DNA of 64,000 bases from Gracilibacillus sp. YIM 98692 (GCF_010993965.1 NZ_WIXM01000002.1:248001-312000); one strand, 5' to 3'; positions 50,014-60,261 are shown, numbered from the stretch's first letter. Translations and numbers: made by a program. Notes: generated by a model from the letters alone, not told the origin.

Positions 50014-52422
50014 ATGCGAATCGCAAAAGTCATTGTCGATGTGCCTACTAGTCAAACAAATCATTCATTTGATTATATAGTTCCCAAAACATTAGATAAA
50101 CTTGTTCAGCCAGGTATGAGAGTATCTGTCCCATTTGGTCCTAGAAAAGTGATGGGATTTGTCATCGATATCGTTGAGCAATCCGATCTAGATAAATTAA
50201 AAGAGATAGAGGAAATATTAGATATAACACCTGTATTAACAGAGGAGTTATTAAAATTAGGGGTTTGGTTAGCAGATCAAACTGTTAGCTTCTATATTCA
50301 AGCATTTCAAGCCATGTTGCCCCAGGTATTAAAAGCGAAATATAAAAAGGAAATAGAAGCACTTACATTCGAAGAGCTGAGCCCGTCTCTTCAGCAGTTG
50401 TTTGATGGGAGAAGTTTCATTGATTTTGAAGAATTTCAAGAGCGAGATGGCAACTACTATCAATTATTAAAAGAGATCAGAGCAGGACATGCCAAAATTC
50501 ATTACAAAGTTAAATCAAAAGAAACAAAGAAAAAGGTTGCGTTTATTGAGCCGAATAAAGAGCTATACTTATTAGAAGAAGCACTTGTTGATATTTCCAA
50601 TCATGCTAAGAAGCAAAAACGGATGATAGAATATTTTTTAGAAAATCCAGAACCAATTGAACAAAAAGCGTTGATTTCTAAATTGGATACTACCCCACAC
50701 CCTTTAAATCAATTAGTAGAAAAAGGGATACTCAACAAAAAGGAGAAAATAATCTATCGTAATCCTTATAAAGGTACAGAATTTGAGAGAACTAATGCTC
50801 TACCCCTTAGTGATCAACAACAGAACGCGATTCAACCGATATGGGAAAAAGTGGAGCAAGAGGAACATCAAAATTTTTTATTGCACGGTGTGACAGGTAG
50901 TGGGAAAACAGAAGTATATTTACAAGCAATTGAGAAGGTTTTAGAAAAAGGAAAAGAAGCGATTGTGTTAGTACCAGAAATCTCATTGACTCCACAAATG
51001 GTACAACGATTCAAAGGCCGTTTTGGATCAAATGTAGCTGTCTTGCACAGTGCACTGTCACCTGGTGAAAAATTCGATGAATGGACAAAAATTCATAAAA
51101 AGGAAGTTAAGGTAGTCGTTGGCGCAAGGTCTGCTATATTTGCCCCATTTAAGAATATTGGCATTATTATCATTGATGAAGAACATGAGACAAGCTATAA
51201 GCAAGATGAGCAACCAAGATATCATGCCAGGGAAGTAGCGAAGTATCGAGGCCAATTTCATCAATGCCCGGTAGTGTTAGGGAGTGCAACCCCCATATTT
51301 GAATCTTATGCCAGAGCAAAAAAAGGTGTCTATCATTTGCTGGAAATGCCATCCCGTATGAATAATAATCAGATGCCGCCAGTAGAGATCATAGATATGA
51401 GAAAAGAACTGCATGCCGGTAATCGAACCATGTTTTCTCGAAATTTATTAGAAGAGATTAGAGAAAAGATGCAATCGAAGCAACAAGTCGTTTTATTTCT
51501 AAATCGCCGTGGATATTCCACTTTTGTGATGTGCAGGGAGTGCGGCGATGTCATGAAATGCCCAGCTTGTGATATTGCATTAACTTATCATAAAAGTTCC
51601 CATCAGTTAAAATGTCACTATTGTGATTATCAAATGCCAATGGTTTCACATTGTCCGTCCTGTTCGAGTGATACGATTCGATATTTTGGGACAGGAACAC
51701 AAAAAGTAGAAGAATCCCTAAAGCAGCACATTCCGGAAGCAAACATCATTCGAATGGATGTAGATACAACTAGGAGAAAAGGAGCTCACCAGCGAATATT
51801 GGATCAATTTGCTAGTGGGAAGGCAGATATTTTACTTGGTACACAAATGATTGCCAAAGGACTTGATTTTGAAAATGTAACTTTAGTAGGGGTATTAGCT
51901 ATTGATGCTATGTTGCATTTGCCGGATTTTCGTTCATCAGAAAAAACTTTTCAGTTACTTACACAAGTTAGTGGAAGAGCTGGCCGGCATAAATTACCTG
52001 GTAAAGTCATAATCCAAACATATACACCAGAGCACTATAGCATCCAATTAGCTAGTGATTATAACTTTGAGCAATTTTTTCAGCAGGAGATGCAAATGCG
52101 TAAAAACTTTCATTACCCGCCTTATTATTTTTTAACTTTAATTAATGTGTCACACCCCAATCAAATCAAAGTGCTTGAAGTTACGAAAATGATTTGCAAA
52201 TTATTATATAAGCATCTGTCGGATCAAGCAACGATTCTTGGCCCAACCCCTTCACCAATTGTAAGGATTAATAATAGATATCGATATCAGTGCATGGTAA
52301 AATATAAAAATGAGCCTAGGCAACGTGAAATTATCCAAAAGATATTAAAATATTATTATCAAGATATTCATCAAAATGATTTAACGATACAGGTAGATTT
52401 TGAGCCATATCAATTAATGTAA
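50014..52422 (+). CDS. priA: PriA, primosomal replication restart helicase
   Basis: 802 residues. Reloads the replisome on broken forks. N-terminal 3'-end binding domain, winged helix, helicase with Walker A GVTGSGKT at 292-299 and DEEH, a zinc region of eight cysteines (CRECGDVMKCPACD, CHYCDY, CPSCSSD) inserted between helicase lobes, and C-terminal domain. Begins two bases after coaBC. Confidence 0.96.
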   Translation: MRIAKVIVDVPTSQTNHSFDYIVPKTLDKLVQPGMRVSVPFGPRKVMGFVIDIVEQSDLDKLKEIEEILDITPVLTEELLKLGVWLADQTVSFYIQAFQAMLPQVLKAKYKKEIEALTFEELSPSLQQLFDGRSFIDFEEFQERDGNYYQLLKEIRAGHAKIHYKVKSKETKKKVAFIEPNKELYLLEEALVDISNHAKKQKRMIEYFLENPEPIEQKALISKLDTTPHPLNQLVEKGILNKKEKIIYRNPYKGTEFERTNALPLSDQQQNAIQPIWEKVEQEEHQNFLLHGVTGSGKTEVYLQAIEKVLEKGKEAIVLVPEISLTPQMVQRFKGRFGSNVAVLHSALSPGEKFDEWTKIHKKEVKVVVGARSAIFAPFKNIGIIIIDEEHETSYKQDEQPRYHAREVAKYRGQFHQCPVVLGSATPIFESYARAKKGVYHLLEMPSRMNNNQMPPVEIIDMRKELHAGNRTMFSRNLLEEIREKMQSKQQVVLFLNRRGYSTFVMCRECGDVMKCPACDIALTYHKSSHQLKCHYCDYQMPMVSHCPSCSSDTIRYFGTGTQKVEESLKQHIPEANIIRMDVDTTRRKGAHQRILDQFASGKADILLGTQMIAKGLDFENVTLVGVLAIDAMLHLPDFRSSEKTFQLLTQVSGRAGRHKLPGKVIIQTYTPEHYSIQLASDYNFEQFFQQEMQMRKNFHYPPYYFLTLINVSHPNQIKVLEVTKMICKLLYKHLSDQATILGPTPSPIVRINNRYRYQCMVKYKNEPRQREIIQKILKYYYQDIHQNDLTIQVDFEPYQLM

Positions 52423-52435
52423 GAGGAGTTATTGT

Positions 52436-53374
52436 ATGAAAAAGGTTATTTTTATGGGAACACCGGATTTCGCTGTTCCTATTTTAGAAAAATTAATTGA
52501 AGATGGGTATACGGTAGATCTTGTTGTTACACAACCCGATCGTCCAAGAGGGAGAAAAAAAGTCATGACGCCGCCACCTGTGAAGGTAGCTGCCGAAAAA
52601 CATCAAATTGACGTATTCCAACCTGAAAAAATTAAAGAAGACTTTTCTGAGATTGAAAAACGTAATCCTGATTTAATTGTAACGGCAGCTTTTGGTCAAA
52701 TATTACCAAAGGAATTACTCGATATCCCTGTTTATGGATGTATTAACGTTCATGCCTCTTTGTTACCACTACTAAGAGGTGGAGCACCTATTCACTATGC
52801 CATATTAGAAGGGCATGCAAAAACAGGGATTACGATAATGTATATGGCGGAAAAACTAGATGCAGGGGATATCATCTCACAAATAGATGTTCCAATTGAT
52901 GAGAGTGATGATGTTGGTAAGCTGCATGATAAACTTGCGGAAGCAGGAGCTAACCTATTAGGAGAGTCGATTCCTGCCATTTTTGAAAGAACCGCTAATC
53001 GTATACCCCAGGATGATGAAAAAGCGACTTTTGCTCCAAATATCAAGAGAGATCAAGAAAAAATTATCTGGAACCAATCACAACAAGAGGTATATAATCA
53101 TATTCGAGGCTTACATCCTTGGCCTGTGGCTTTTACAAAATGGAATGGAAAGCCATTAAAAATTTATCAAGCAAGTAAATATAATCAAAAGTTATCGAAC
53201 CAGCCAGGCGAAGTAGCTGTATTGGATAACGACGGGGTTGTTGTTACAACAGGTGATCAGTATGGTATTAAGTTGAAAGTCTTGCAGCCTGCTGGCAAGA
53301 AAAAAATGAATGCAGCTGATTTTTTAAGAGGAGTGGGAAGTAAGCTGCAAATAGGAGAGACGTTAGGCGAATGA
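52436..53374 (+). CDS. fmt: Fmt, methionyl-tRNA formyltransferase
   Basis: 312 residues. Formylates initiator Met-tRNA using 10-formyl-THF. N-terminal Rossmann domain with FMGTPDFAVP and the catalytic region VHASLLPLLRGGAPIH, and a C-terminal tRNA-binding barrel. Shares four bases with rsmB. The def gene that normally sits between priA and fmt is not here; only 13 bases separate them. Confidence 0.97.
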   Translation: MKKVIFMGTPDFAVPILEKLIEDGYTVDLVVTQPDRPRGRKKVMTPPPVKVAAEKHQIDVFQPEKIKEDFSEIEKRNPDLIVTAAFGQILPKELLDIPVYGCINVHASLLPLLRGGAPIHYAILEGHAKTGITIMYMAEKLDAGDIISQIDVPIDESDDVGKLHDKLAEAGANLLGESIPAIFERTANRIPQDDEKATFAPNIKRDQEKIIWNQSQQEVYNHIRGLHPWPVAFTKWNGKPLKIYQASKYNQKLSNQPGEVAVLDNDGVVVTTGDQYGIKLKVLQPAGKKKMNAADFLRGVGSKLQIGETLGE

Positions 53375-54723
53375 AGAAAGAACAAGTAAAAGTACGAGAA
53401 TTAGCATTAGATCTTCTCCTGCGAATTGGGGAACAAGGTGGCTATAGTCATTTAATGATTGACCAAAAGATGAAAAAGCATAGCTTAGACAAAAGAGATG
53501 GAGCTCTATTAACAGAATTAGTTTACGGTACTCTCCAACGAAAATTGACTTTAGATTATTATCTTTCTCCTTTTGTGAAACAAAAAAAAGCAGTGAACTC
53601 ATGGGTGAAATGGCTGCTCTATTTATCAATTTACCAGATGCACTTTTTGACGAAAATTCCTGAGCATGCGATTATTCATGAATCAGTAGATATTGCGAAG
53701 AAGCGTGGACATAAAGGGATTGCTAATTTCGTTAACGGCGTTTTACGATCCATCCAGCGAAAGGGGTTGCCGAGTGTTGACTCTTTAGAGGATCCAGTAA
53801 AGGCAATAAGTATCCAAACAAGCCATCCTGATTGGTTGGTAAAACGTTGGGTTGATCAATATGGTTTAGAAATAACGAGAGAGATGTGTGAGTTGAATTT
53901 ATCTCATAAACAAATGTCTATTCGAACACAGCCATTAAAAATATCCCGTAAAGAGTTATTAAAACAACTTGAAAATGATGGGATAGAAGCAAGGCCATCC
54001 ACCATTTCAGATCAAGGGATAGTTATCGAGAAGGGCAATGTATTAAAGCATCCATCTTTTCAACAGAACCTTTTTACAATACAGGATGAAAGTTCCATGC
54101 TCGTTGCAGAAATGATGGATGTAGAGAAAGGCATGGTAATATTAGATGCTTGTAGTGCCCCTGGAGGAAAAGCGACTCATATTGCGGAGAGAACCGGTGA
54201 TCAAGGAGTTATCCATGCTTATGACTTACATGCAAAAAAAGCAAAATTAGTGGATACAAAGGCAAAAGAATTGGAGCTTACTTCTATCACAACTGGTCAG
54301 GCCGACGCACGAATGTTACAGCAAAAACACCAACCTGAAACGTTTGATAGAATCTTAGTGGACGCCCCTTGTTCCGGATTAGGTGTTTTAAGAAGCAAAC
54401 CTGATATTAAATATAATAAACGTGAATCAGATATTGAAAGGTTAGCGGACATTCAAACGGAAATTTTAGAACATATTATTCCATTATTGAAACAAAATGG
54501 CAAACTGGTCTATAGTACATGTACGGTAGATAAAGCAGAGAACGAAGAAGTGATTGCACATTTTTTAAAAAAACACTCCAATTATGAAGTGGATCCGCAA
54601 TTCTTTGAGGAATTACCTGATGTATTGAAAAATGAGCGCGGGATAAGCGCTTATGGTATTCAAATATTTCCACAAGATGTAAATAGTGACGGCTTTTTTA
54701 TGACTCGGCTAAAACAAAAGTAG
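53371..54723 (+). CDS. rsmB: RsmB, 16S rRNA (cytosine-967-C5)-methyltransferase
   Basis: 450 residues. N-terminal NusB-like RNA-binding domain (about 1-140) and a C-terminal Rossmann methyltransferase with LDACSAPGGKATHIAE as SAM site and two cysteines, C334 (DAPCSGLG) and C384 (YSTCTV), for covalent catalysis and release. Followed directly by prpC; rlmN, the usual gene between, is absent. Confidence 0.96.
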   Translation: MKKEQVKVRELALDLLLRIGEQGGYSHLMIDQKMKKHSLDKRDGALLTELVYGTLQRKLTLDYYLSPFVKQKKAVNSWVKWLLYLSIYQMHFLTKIPEHAIIHESVDIAKKRGHKGIANFVNGVLRSIQRKGLPSVDSLEDPVKAISIQTSHPDWLVKRWVDQYGLEITREMCELNLSHKQMSIRTQPLKISRKELLKQLENDGIEARPSTISDQGIVIEKGNVLKHPSFQQNLFTIQDESSMLVAEMMDVEKGMVILDACSAPGGKATHIAERTGDQGVIHAYDLHAKKAKLVDTKAKELELTSITTGQADARMLQQKHQPETFDRILVDAPCSGLGVLRSKPDIKYNKRESDIERLADIQTEILEHIIPLLKQNGKLVYSTCTVDKAENEEVIAHFLKKHSNYEVDPQFFEELPDVLKNERGISAYGIQIFPQDVNSDGFFMTRLKQK

Positions 54724-54759
54724 TCGTTGATAGGTTTATTTGAGGTGAGGTGTGAGTTC

Positions 54760-55512
54760 ATGAAATGGTATTGTCAAACAGATAAAGGGAAGGTAAGGCA
54801 TTATAATGAGGATGCGGCAGCTGTTTTAAATAATGAAAAAAATTATTTGTTAGCAATGGTTGCCGATGGTATGGGTGGCCACCAAGCAGGTGATGTTGCA
54901 AGTCAGCTGACTTTAGAGACATTGGAAACCTATTGGAATGACTTGCAAGTACCCTTAGAAAAAGAAGAAGCTGAGAAATGGCTGTATGATGCTGTAATTG
55001 CTGCAAATGCACAAGTTTTTCAAAAGAGCCAACAAGATCCGTCATGTCAAGGAATGGGGACGACCGTTGTGGTTGCTTTATGCACGGAATCATTCATTAT
55101 TGTAGCACATATAGGTGATAGTCGTGCTTATTTAATAAATGATTTAGAATATGTGCAATTAACAAAAGATCATTCATTAGTAGGTGAGTTAGTAAGGTCA
55201 GGACAGTTATCAGAAGAAGATGCCCGGGTGCACCCTAGAAAAAATGTCATTTTAAAAGCACTTGGAACAGAACAACAAGTGGAACCTGATATCCATATGA
55301 CAACTTGGGAACGATTTGATAAGCTCATTTTATGTTCAGATGGGCTGACGAACAAACTAACTGATGAAGAATTGCATCAATATCTTAAAGAAAATGTGAC
55401 AGAAAACACGGTTAAGGAATTAATTCAAAAAGCAAATGATCGAGGTGGAGAGGATAATATTAGTATAGCGATAGTTGACCACACTAAAGAAGTTGGTGAT
55501 ACTTCATGTTAG
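54760..55512 (+). CDS. prpC: PrpC, PP2C-type serine/threonine protein phosphatase
   Basis: 250 residues. Metal-dependent phosphatase that reverses PrkC. Metal-site D36-G37 in VADGMGGHQAGD, and HIGDSRAY, GGEDNISI. The frame starts at 54727, but the ATG at 54760 follows GAGGTGAGGTG and gives the conserved start. Overlaps prkC by seven bases. Confidence 0.96.
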   Translation: MKWYCQTDKGKVRHYNEDAAAVLNNEKNYLLAMVADGMGGHQAGDVASQLTLETLETYWNDLQVPLEKEEAEKWLYDAVIAANAQVFQKSQQDPSCQGMGTTVVVALCTESFIIVAHIGDSRAYLINDLEYVQLTKDHSLVGELVRSGQLSEEDARVHPRKNVILKALGTEQQVEPDIHMTTWERFDKLILCSDGLTNKLTDEELHQYLKENVTENTVKELIQKANDRGGEDNISIAIVDHTKEVGDTSC

Positions 55513-57506
55513 AGGGTCATACTTTAAGTGATCGCTATGAAATTATAAAGCTCATAGGCGGAGGCGGTATGGCGAATGTGTATCTTGGAGATGATACTAT
55601 TCTCAACCGTCAAGTAGCTATAAAAGTTTTACGGTTAGAGTATGCAGACGATGACGAATTTATTACGAGGTTTCACCGTGAAGCTCAAGCAGCAACTAGT
55701 TTATCCCACCCTAATATCGTAAACATCTATGATGTGGGCGAAGAAGATCAAATATATTTTATGGTGATGGAATATGTGGATGGCATGACATTAAAGCAAT
55801 ACATACAATTACATGCACCAATTGAAGTAGAAGAAGTTTTGGATATCATGTCACAATTGACATCAGCTATTTCGCATGCACATGAAAATGGTATTATACA
55901 TCGTGATATAAAGCCACAGAATATGTTAATTGATCAATATGGTCAAGTAAAGGTGACGGATTTTGGAATTGCTGTTGCATTAAGTGCTACAGCGTTAACA
56001 CAAACTAATTCCGTACTCGGCTCGGTTCATTATTTATCACCAGAGCAAGCTCGAGGCGGAAAAGCTAACCGGAAATCAGACATTTATTCGTTAGGAATTG
56101 TGATGTTCGAGCTTCTAACCGGTCACCTTCCTTTTTCTGGTCAATCAGCAGTTTCTATCGCATTAAAGCATTTGCAAAGAAACACACCTTCTGTGAAAGA
56201 ATGGAATCGTAATGTACCACAGTCTGTCGAAAATATTGTGTTGAAATCGACAACAAAAGACCCTTTTCACCGGTACCAATCGGTACAAGAAATGGAAGGA
56301 GAATTACAGGTCGCACTGGATGCTGACCAACTTCATGCGCCTAAATTCGAACCTCCTCTTTCCGATGACGAAGAAGAAACAAAGGCTATACCTATTGTGA
56401 ATGACGAGGGCCAAAATCTTTCTAATACGAATGTTGATAACACCATTGTTCATAAACAAAATGGCTCTTCTCAGGATGAAAATGTTGGATGGAAAAATAA
56501 GAAGAAAAAAAGAAAAAAGACAATGCTATGGGTGACAAACATACTAGTTATTTTATGTGGAGCCATTTTTATTGCACTGTTTGTTTTACCAAGCTTGTTT
56601 CAGCCAAAAGATGTGACTATTCCAGATGTTTCAGGTAAATCCTATGATGAAGCATTACAGCAATTAACGGAGTTAAAGCTTAATGTGGAGAAAGAAAGTG
56701 TACATGATAATGAAATAGAAGAAGATATTGTCATCGAAACTTCGCCTAGAGCTAACGAGATTGTAAAAGAAGGAAGAGACATTCAAGTGTTTGTTAGTTT
56801 AGGTCCGGAAACAGTTTCCTTTGGTAATTATGTAGGTAGAGATTATAATCGAATAGAGAGTATTTTATTAGATTTAGGCTACCGTAATGTTCAGAAGAAT
56901 GAAAAACACTCGGATCAACCAGTTGGTGAAATCATTGCACAATATCAACCAGAACCGGGTGAAGAAGTAGTTCCAGGTCAGACATCGGTTTATTTTGACG
57001 TGAGTATAGGTCCAGAAACTATTTACTTAAATCGGTTGGTCGGTTTGCATGTGGATGAAGCGACAGACTATTTAAAAGAAAATGAATTATCGGTGAATAT
57101 AAACGAACAATATCATGACGAAGTTGAGGAAGGGTATGTGATTGAGCAATCTCCTGCACCAAATGAAGAAGTAGTGAAGAATGATCAAGTAACATTAGCT
57201 GTTTCGCGTGGGCAAGAAGAACCTTCCCCTATTACACATACCGTTACAGTTGAAGTTCCTTATACAAAGGAATCATCATCTGAAGATGGCGATTCCAGTG
57301 AAGCGCAAGAGGTTAGTATTTATGTAGAGGATATGAATCATCGAATGTCAGAGTTGTATCAAGAAGTAGAGTTAATAACAGAAGATACGACATTCGATAT
57401 TCATCTAACCATTGCGGAAGGTGAAGAAGCATCATATAAAGTCTTACGTGATAATGAACTGCTTATAGAAAAAACATTATCTTATGATGAAGTAGAGGGT
57501 GAGTAA
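55506..57506 (+). CDS. prkC: PrkC, PASTA-domain membrane serine/threonine kinase
   Basis: 666 residues. Cytoplasmic kinase domain with glycine-rich GGGGMANV, K40, catalytic D134 in HRDIKPQN, DFG and APE-like SPEQ. A juxtamembrane lysine-rich stretch (KKKKRKK) precedes one membrane segment at about 340-362, then three PASTA domains (about 370-575) outside the cell, and a further 90-residue domain. Senses muropeptides or lipid II, with roles in germination and wall homeostasis. Confidence 0.96.
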   Translation: MLEGHTLSDRYEIIKLIGGGGMANVYLGDDTILNRQVAIKVLRLEYADDDEFITRFHREAQAATSLSHPNIVNIYDVGEEDQIYFMVMEYVDGMTLKQYIQLHAPIEVEEVLDIMSQLTSAISHAHENGIIHRDIKPQNMLIDQYGQVKVTDFGIAVALSATALTQTNSVLGSVHYLSPEQARGGKANRKSDIYSLGIVMFELLTGHLPFSGQSAVSIALKHLQRNTPSVKEWNRNVPQSVENIVLKSTTKDPFHRYQSVQEMEGELQVALDADQLHAPKFEPPLSDDEEETKAIPIVNDEGQNLSNTNVDNTIVHKQNGSSQDENVGWKNKKKKRKKTMLWVTNILVILCGAIFIALFVLPSLFQPKDVTIPDVSGKSYDEALQQLTELKLNVEKESVHDNEIEEDIVIETSPRANEIVKEGRDIQVFVSLGPETVSFGNYVGRDYNRIESILLDLGYRNVQKNEKHSDQPVGEIIAQYQPEPGEEVVPGQTSVYFDVSIGPETIYLNRLVGLHVDEATDYLKENELSVNINEQYHDEVEEGYVIEQSPAPNEEVVKNDQVTLAVSRGQEEPSPITHTVTVEVPYTKESSSEDGDSSEAQEVSIYVEDMNHRMSELYQEVELITEDTTFDIHLTIAEGEEASYKVLRDNELLIEKTLSYDEVEGE

Positions 57507-58388
57507 ATGCCTAAAGGAAAAATTGTAAAAGCTTTAAGTGGTTTTTACTATGTTTGGCATGAAGGAAATTTGATTCAATGTCGTGGAAGGGGAGTTTTTA
57601 GGCAAAGAAAAATTTCTCCTTTAGTTGGCGATCATGTTGAATTTGATTATAGCGGGGACCAAGAAGGTTTTATCTTATCCATAAATGAGAGACGAAATGA
57701 GTTAGTGCGGCCTCCAATTGCCAATGTGGATCAGGCAATTGTCGTATCATCTGCTAAAAAGCCAAATTTAAGCTTAGCCTTATTAGACAAATTTTTAGTT
57801 ATGGTGGAAGCTAAATCGATCCAGCCTCTATTATTTTTTACAAAAATGGATTTGTTAGAAGATGCGGATGCTAACCAATTAAGAGAGAAGTTAGCTTATT
57901 ATGAACAAATAGGTTATGTGGTAGAGTTTCTCTCTACTTCCAATCCGCAATCAATGACGCAATTAACGGACCATCTTGATGGAAAGGTCTCTGTTTTCGC
58001 TGGACAGTCGGGTGTGGGAAAAACATCAATATTAAATGCATTGGTACCTGGACTGGAACTAGAGACAAATCATATATCGGAAAGCCTTGGGAGAGGCAAG
58101 CATACAACACGACATGTAGAGCTTATTGAGTATCATAATGGATTAATTGCAGATACTCCTGGGTTTAGTGCATTAGATTTTTCTGAAGTGAATTTAGAGG
58201 AACTTCCAGACTGTTTTCCTGAGTTCGTAGAGAGAAAACGAGATTGTAAATTTAGAGGCTGTATGCATATAAAGGAACCTAAGTGTGCCGTGAAAGAAGC
58301 AATAAAAAATAACGAAATTTTGGAAGAGAGATATACTCATTACTTACAATTTAATGAAGAAATAAAACAGAGAAAGCCGAGGTATTAG
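57507..58388 (+). CDS. rsgA: RsgA, ribosome small subunit-dependent GTPase
   Basis: 293 residues. Late 30S assembly checkpoint GTPase. N-terminal OB fold, circularly permuted GTPase (FTKMDL as G4 before GQSGVGKTS as G1, then DTPGFSALD as G3) and a C-terminal zinc site (CKFRGCMHIKEPKC). Starts immediately after the prkC stop. Known PrkC substrate in B. subtilis. Confidence 0.96.
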   Translation: MPKGKIVKALSGFYYVWHEGNLIQCRGRGVFRQRKISPLVGDHVEFDYSGDQEGFILSINERRNELVRPPIANVDQAIVVSSAKKPNLSLALLDKFLVMVEAKSIQPLLFFTKMDLLEDADANQLREKLAYYEQIGYVVEFLSTSNPQSMTQLTDHLDGKVSVFAGQSGVGKTSILNALVPGLELETNHISESLGRGKHTTRHVELIEYHNGLIADTPGFSALDFSEVNLEELPDCFPEFVERKRDCKFRGCMHIKEPKCAVKEAIKNNEILEERYTHYLQFNEEIKQRKPRY

Positions 58389-58389
58389 C

Positions 58390-59040
58390 ATGACTGTTAA
58401 AATTGCACCATCTATTTTATCAGCAGATTTTTCTATTTTAAAAGAGGAGATTCAAGATGTGGAAAAAGGGGGAGCTGATTATATTCATGTGGATGTGATG
58501 GACGGACATTTTGTGCCAAATATTACAATTGGTCCATTGGTTGTTTCGTCCATACGTCCTATCACTGATTTAACGTTGGATGTTCATCTTATGATTGAAA
58601 ATCCAGACCAATATATAGATGAATTTGTAAGTGCAGGTGCAGATATTATTACTGTACACGTAGAGGCATGTAAACATCTTCATCGTACGATACATATGAT
58701 TAAAGAAGCAGGGATTAAAACAGGTGTTGTTCTCAATCCTGCTACTCCAGTTGAGATGATTAAACCTATTCTTCACGAAATCGATTTAGTTTTATTTATG
58801 ACGGTTAATCCAGGTTTTGGAGGACAAACTTTTATACCAGATGTATTAAATAAGGTGAAAGCTGCAGTAAAATGGCGAAAGCAACAAGACCTGCACTTTG
58901 AAATAGAAGTAGATGGCGGAGTGAATAACGAAACAGCCAAACAATGCAAAGAAGCAGGGGTAGATGTACTAGTTGCAGGAAGTGCAATATTTAGCAAATC
59001 AGATCGTGAATCGGAAATTAAAAAAATTCGCCAAGCTTAA
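58390..59040 (+). CDS. rpe: Rpe, ribulose-phosphate 3-epimerase
   Basis: 216 residues, TIM barrel. Interconverts ribulose 5-phosphate and xylulose 5-phosphate. Conserved LSADFSIL, HVDVMDGHFVPN, MTVNPGFGGQ and EVDGGVNNETA, the metal and phosphate-binding blocks. One base after rsgA. Confidence 0.97.
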   Translation: MTVKIAPSILSADFSILKEEIQDVEKGGADYIHVDVMDGHFVPNITIGPLVVSSIRPITDLTLDVHLMIENPDQYIDEFVSAGADIITVHVEACKHLHRTIHMIKEAGIKTGVVLNPATPVEMIKPILHEIDLVLFMTVNPGFGGQTFIPDVLNKVKAAVKWRKQQDLHFEIEVDGGVNNETAKQCKEAGVDVLVAGSAIFSKSDRESEIKKIRQA

Positions 59041-59062
59041 GTTTTAAGAAAGGAAGTACTTC

Positions 59063-59710
59063 ATGACAAGGGTAGGTATAGTAGCTGGCGGACCAAACTC
59101 AGCTATAGCTGATTTAACACAATATCGCCAAGATATAGACATTTGGATTGGAGCCGACTTAGGCGCTTGGTATATATTAGAAAAGGAATTAATACTAAAC
59201 ACAGCTGTTGGTGACTTTGATTCGGTTAACAATGATCAGCTTATTTTAATCCAAAATAATGCTATTTCTTTCAAGCAATACCCAATAGAGAAAGACGCTA
59301 CAGATTTAGAATTAGCGATTGAGATAGCCTTCCATTTTCAACCTTCTGCTATTCATTTGTTTGGTGTAACGGCAGGCAGGTTGGATCATGAATTAGCCAA
59401 TATCCAAATGCTCTATCAGATAATGAATAAAGGGGTAGAAGCCACTATTGTAGATTCCATTAATGAATTATCCCTGTTTCGACCTGGCTCTCATAAAATA
59501 TATGTAAAGAATCAAAAAGTGAATATTTCCTTCCTCCCCTTTAGCAACGTTGTTCAAAATTTAACTTTAGGCGGTTTTTATTATCCTTTGTACAGGGAAA
59601 ATCTAGAGTGGGGAACTACTCTTTGTCTTTCTAATTATTTAATTGAAGAAGAAGGTACTTTTTCTTTTGATTCTGGCATATTAATAATGATAAAGAGTCG
59701 AGAAAGTTAA
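59063..59710 (+). CDS. thiN: ThiN, thiamine pyrophosphokinase
   Basis: 215 residues. Converts thiamine to thiamine pyrophosphate with ATP. N-terminal catalytic domain with GADLGAWYI, GDFDSV and EKDATDLELAI, and C-terminal thiamine-binding domain. AAAGGAAG precedes the ATG. Confidence 0.94.
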   Translation: MTRVGIVAGGPNSAIADLTQYRQDIDIWIGADLGAWYILEKELILNTAVGDFDSVNNDQLILIQNNAISFKQYPIEKDATDLELAIEIAFHFQPSAIHLFGVTAGRLDHELANIQMLYQIMNKGVEATIVDSINELSLFRPGSHKIYVKNQKVNISFLPFSNVVQNLTLGGFYYPLYRENLEWGTTLCLSNYLIEEEGTFSFDSGILIMIKSRES

Positions 59711-59878
59711 AGAAACAATTGGTGAAGTCTAGTTATTCTTGTTCTTACAGTGTAAAAAATCGAGCTTTTCACAACAGTAATCGGTACTATGTAGGTGATT
59801 CTTACATATGTTTATACTATAAGCTGCTAAAATGTTGTGAATGAAGCATAGTTTGCAAAAGGGATGAGGAGGGGTATA

Positions 59879-59959
59879 ATGAAGTTTTATACCATTAAAC
59901 TACCGAGGTTTATTGGTGGGTTTATTCGTGCCATTTTAGGGTCAGGTAATAAAAATTAA
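59879..59959 (+). CDS. spoVM: SpoVM, 26-residue spore coat anchoring peptide
   Basis: A 26-residue frame beginning MKFYTIKLPRFIGG, close to the B. subtilis amphipathic SpoVM helix that recognises the convex forespore membrane and anchors SpoIVA. The conserved proline of the peptide is P9. GAGGAGGGG lies just before the ATG. It lies between thiN and rpmB as in B. subtilis. A mother-cell promoter is expected in 59711-59860 but I could not fix its hexamers. Confidence 0.95.
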   Translation: MKFYTIKLPRFIGGFIRAILGSGNKN

Positions 59960-59974
59960 ATGTAAAGTGCAAAG

Positions 59975-60009
59975 AAAAAAGGCTCCTTGTTCATTAAGGA
60001 GCCTTTTTT
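59975..60009. terminator. Bidirectional terminator shared by spoVM and rpmB
   Basis: AAAAAAGGCTCCTT (59975-59988) and AAGGAGCCTTTTTT (59996-60009), perfect stem with A and T runs on both sides. Confidence 0.92.
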
Positions 60010-60028
60010 CAAACGTTTTTGTTTTCCA

Positions 60029-60217
60029 TTAAACACGCTGTACTTTGCCAGATTTCAACGCACGAGCAGAAACATATACACGTTGTGGCTTTCCGTCAAC
60101 CATGATTCTTACTTTTTGTACGTTAGATTTCCATTTACGCTTACTCGCATTCATAGCGTGTGAACGGTTATTTCCTGAAGTCGTTTTACGACCAGTTACA
60201 ACACATTTACGTCCCAT
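60029..60217 (-). CDS. rpmB: RpmB, 50S ribosomal protein L28
   Basis: 62 residues on the minus strand, the standard length. Starts [23 protein letters not shown]-like and ends [13 protein letters not shown]. The upstream in-frame ATG at 60253 lies before GGAGGGAA, so 60217 is the true start. It lacks a full set of zinc-binding cysteine pairs, so it is the zinc-independent form. Confidence 0.97.
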   Translation of the reverse strand: MGRKCVVTGRKTTSGNNRSHAMNASKRKWKSNVQKVRIMVDGKPQRVYVSARALKSGKVQRV

Positions 60218-60261
60218 TTTAAATTCCCTCCTACTTACACTAACTCTATACATACTTATTT

